Source: Kiritimatiellia bacterium | GTDB lineage: Bacteria > Verrucomicrobiota > Kiritimatiellia > RFP12 > DVOR01 | Reading direction: 5' to 3' | Assembly: GCA_017457555.1 (NCBI GenBank) | Contig: JAFTHG010000089.1 | Location: forward strand, 1 to 6,276 | DNA: 6,276 bases | In this document: positions 5,691 through 6,276 of the stretch, one piece after another | Numbering within the stretch: the first letter of the stretch is position 1 | Layout: the number at the start of each line of letters is the position of its first letter | Position numbers and translations under genes: made by a program | The notes under the pieces: generated by a model | What the model was told of the DNA's origin: nothing | Database searches by the model: none | What the model saw: only the letters and a program-made list of their open reading frames with translations

Positions 5691-6276
5691 AGAATAAACG
5701 TTCCCACGCCAATACCCACTGGGTTGAAGGCAACCATACACCGAGCCACGTCCATGTGACCCAACACAACGGTTGGATGCTGAGCGCAGCCCAAGCCGCC
5801 GCACACCATGTTTGCCACCGGAAGCGATCAAACCACGCGTAAAAACACCACAGAAAACCTGCCTGCAGCAGCGTATCAGAACGCACCAGGCACAACACAA
5901 AAAGCCCCGCGCATAGCAAGCCCAGCGCACGTTCGCCATCCATCCGCCGCAAAATCGCCAGCACACACCACACCATTCCCAGCGTCCGCAACGGCTCACG
6001 CAATCCAAAAAAAGCCCACGTCAACAACATCGGACAAATGCAATAAAGCCCCACCGTCACCCATGCACACTGCCGTCCGAAAAGACGTTCCGCCACCAGA
6101 AAGAGCCACGGAATCACCGCCCCCCACAAACACGTCGAGAGTAAAATACACGCCAAATCCCCCGGCAACCCTGTCACATAAACCAACACCCCGGCACAGC
6201 ACTGGAAAAGCATTGGAAACCGCGGATGGAAAAACTCCTGCCAATTCCCCTCCGCAAACGCCTCTGCCATCGGAGC
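5689..6276 (-). CDS. N-proximal segment of a PMT/ArnT-like glycosyltransferase (5' partial)
   Basis: The frame is open to the window edge, so the true start lies to the right. An ATG at 6270 would give 193 residues but is unlikely to be the start, because the sequence right after it (MAEAFAEGNWQEFFHPRFP) matches the first large loop of this superfamily, which normally follows an N-terminal span. About seven hydrophobic spans follow, with a positively charged loop LRRMDGERA and a LVRSDTLL stretch resembling the conserved Arg-containing loop (often RPE/RSE). The catalytic acidic residues of the first loop would lie upstream, outside the window. The likely role is transfer of a sugar from a polyprenyl-phosphate carrier at the membrane. 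It ends at TGA 5689-5691, well short of family length, with continuation in the same frame. Confidence 0.6.
   Translation of the reverse strand, partial: APMAEAFAEGNWQEFFHPRFPMLFQCCAGVLVYVTGLPGDLACILLSTCLWGAVIPWLFLVAERLFGRQCAWVTVGLYCICPMLLTWAFFGLREPLRTLGMVWCVLAILRRMDGERALGLLCAGLFVLCLVRSDTLLQAGFLWCFYAWFDRFRWQTWCAAAWAALSIQPLCWVTWTWLGVWLPSTQWVLAWERLF

Larger units (their letters stand above)
4939..6276 (-). pseudogene. Glycosyltransferase-like membrane protein gene broken by two in-frame stops (5' end off window)
   Basis: From the right edge to the TAA at 4939-4941 a single frame of 446 codon positions stays open except for TGA at 5689-5691 and TAA at 5188-5190. The parts fit one polytopic glycosyltransferase of the PMT/ArnT-like (GT39/GT83) superfamily. 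The first part has a Y-less remnant of the early loop (MAEAFAEGNWQEFFHPRFP) and many hydrophobic spans. The middle has LPDRYFQVVAPL, resembling the RY..P motif near the last spans. The end is a soluble tail. No frameshift is needed to join them. The parts also read smoothly through the second stop (ENFPY, stop, PNEYFTSRRPVV). I infer a full-length ancestor of about 500 residues. The gene may instead be split and partly functional, or the stops may be assembly errors. Confidence 0.55.

Noticed and set aside
5188..5691. Genome-wide stop-codon reassignment to explain the open same-frame segments
   Set aside because: Both TGA and TAA would have to be sense codons, yet hydF ends properly at TGA and the methyltransferase, beta-CASP and membrane-protein genes end at TAA at family-appropriate lengths.
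1..6276. tRNA, rRNA or riboswitch genes
   Set aside because: I saw no cloverleaf with a GTTCGA-type T-loop, no rRNA core sequence and no familiar riboswitch core in the intergenic stretches.

Overview
The window reads as part of a bacterial chromosome from an anaerobic or facultatively fermentative organism. Base composition is moderately GC-rich by eye. The strongest lifestyle clue is hydF, which is used only to mature [FeFe]-hydrogenase. I cannot place the organism firmly. A member of the Planctomycetes-Verrucomicrobia-Lentisphaerae-Kiritimatiellota group or a similar gut or sediment anaerobe would fit, but that is a low-confidence guess.

Every gene I can support lies on the minus strand, so transcription runs from high to low coordinates. 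From the right edge inward there is (1) a multi-membrane-span glycosyltransferase-like gene cut by the window edge and interrupted by two in-frame stop codons (TGA at 5689-5691, TAA at 5188-5190); (2) a SpoU/TrmH-type RNA methyltransferase; (3) hydF, whose ATG shares one base with the methyltransferase stop; (4) a two-span membrane protein of unknown function with a PH-like C-terminal half; (5) a strong intrinsic terminator at 2077-2106; (6) a beta-CASP metallo-beta-lactamase ribonuclease; (7) a second intrinsic terminator at 575-614. Genes 1 to 4 are packed tightly enough to be one transcription unit. The beta-CASP gene lies beyond the first terminator and probably has its own promoter.

The left 570 bases hold no convincing gene. 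They are built from repeats: an 18-bp-period duplication and perfect palindromes at 34-122, scattered GGGATG words, and a cluster of TTTCAGCGAAATT boxes about 22-23 bp apart at 356-442. That cluster looks like a transposase-binding end of an IS21-type element left without its transposase, or another iteron-type protein-binding array.

The most interesting items are the same-frame broken glycosyltransferase, the iteron-like cluster, a HydF whose G4 guanine-recognition motif is degenerate while its iron-sulfur ligands are intact, and a terminator hairpin sitting only about 35 bases before the start of an RNA-processing enzyme. I see no clearly new multi-gene system.
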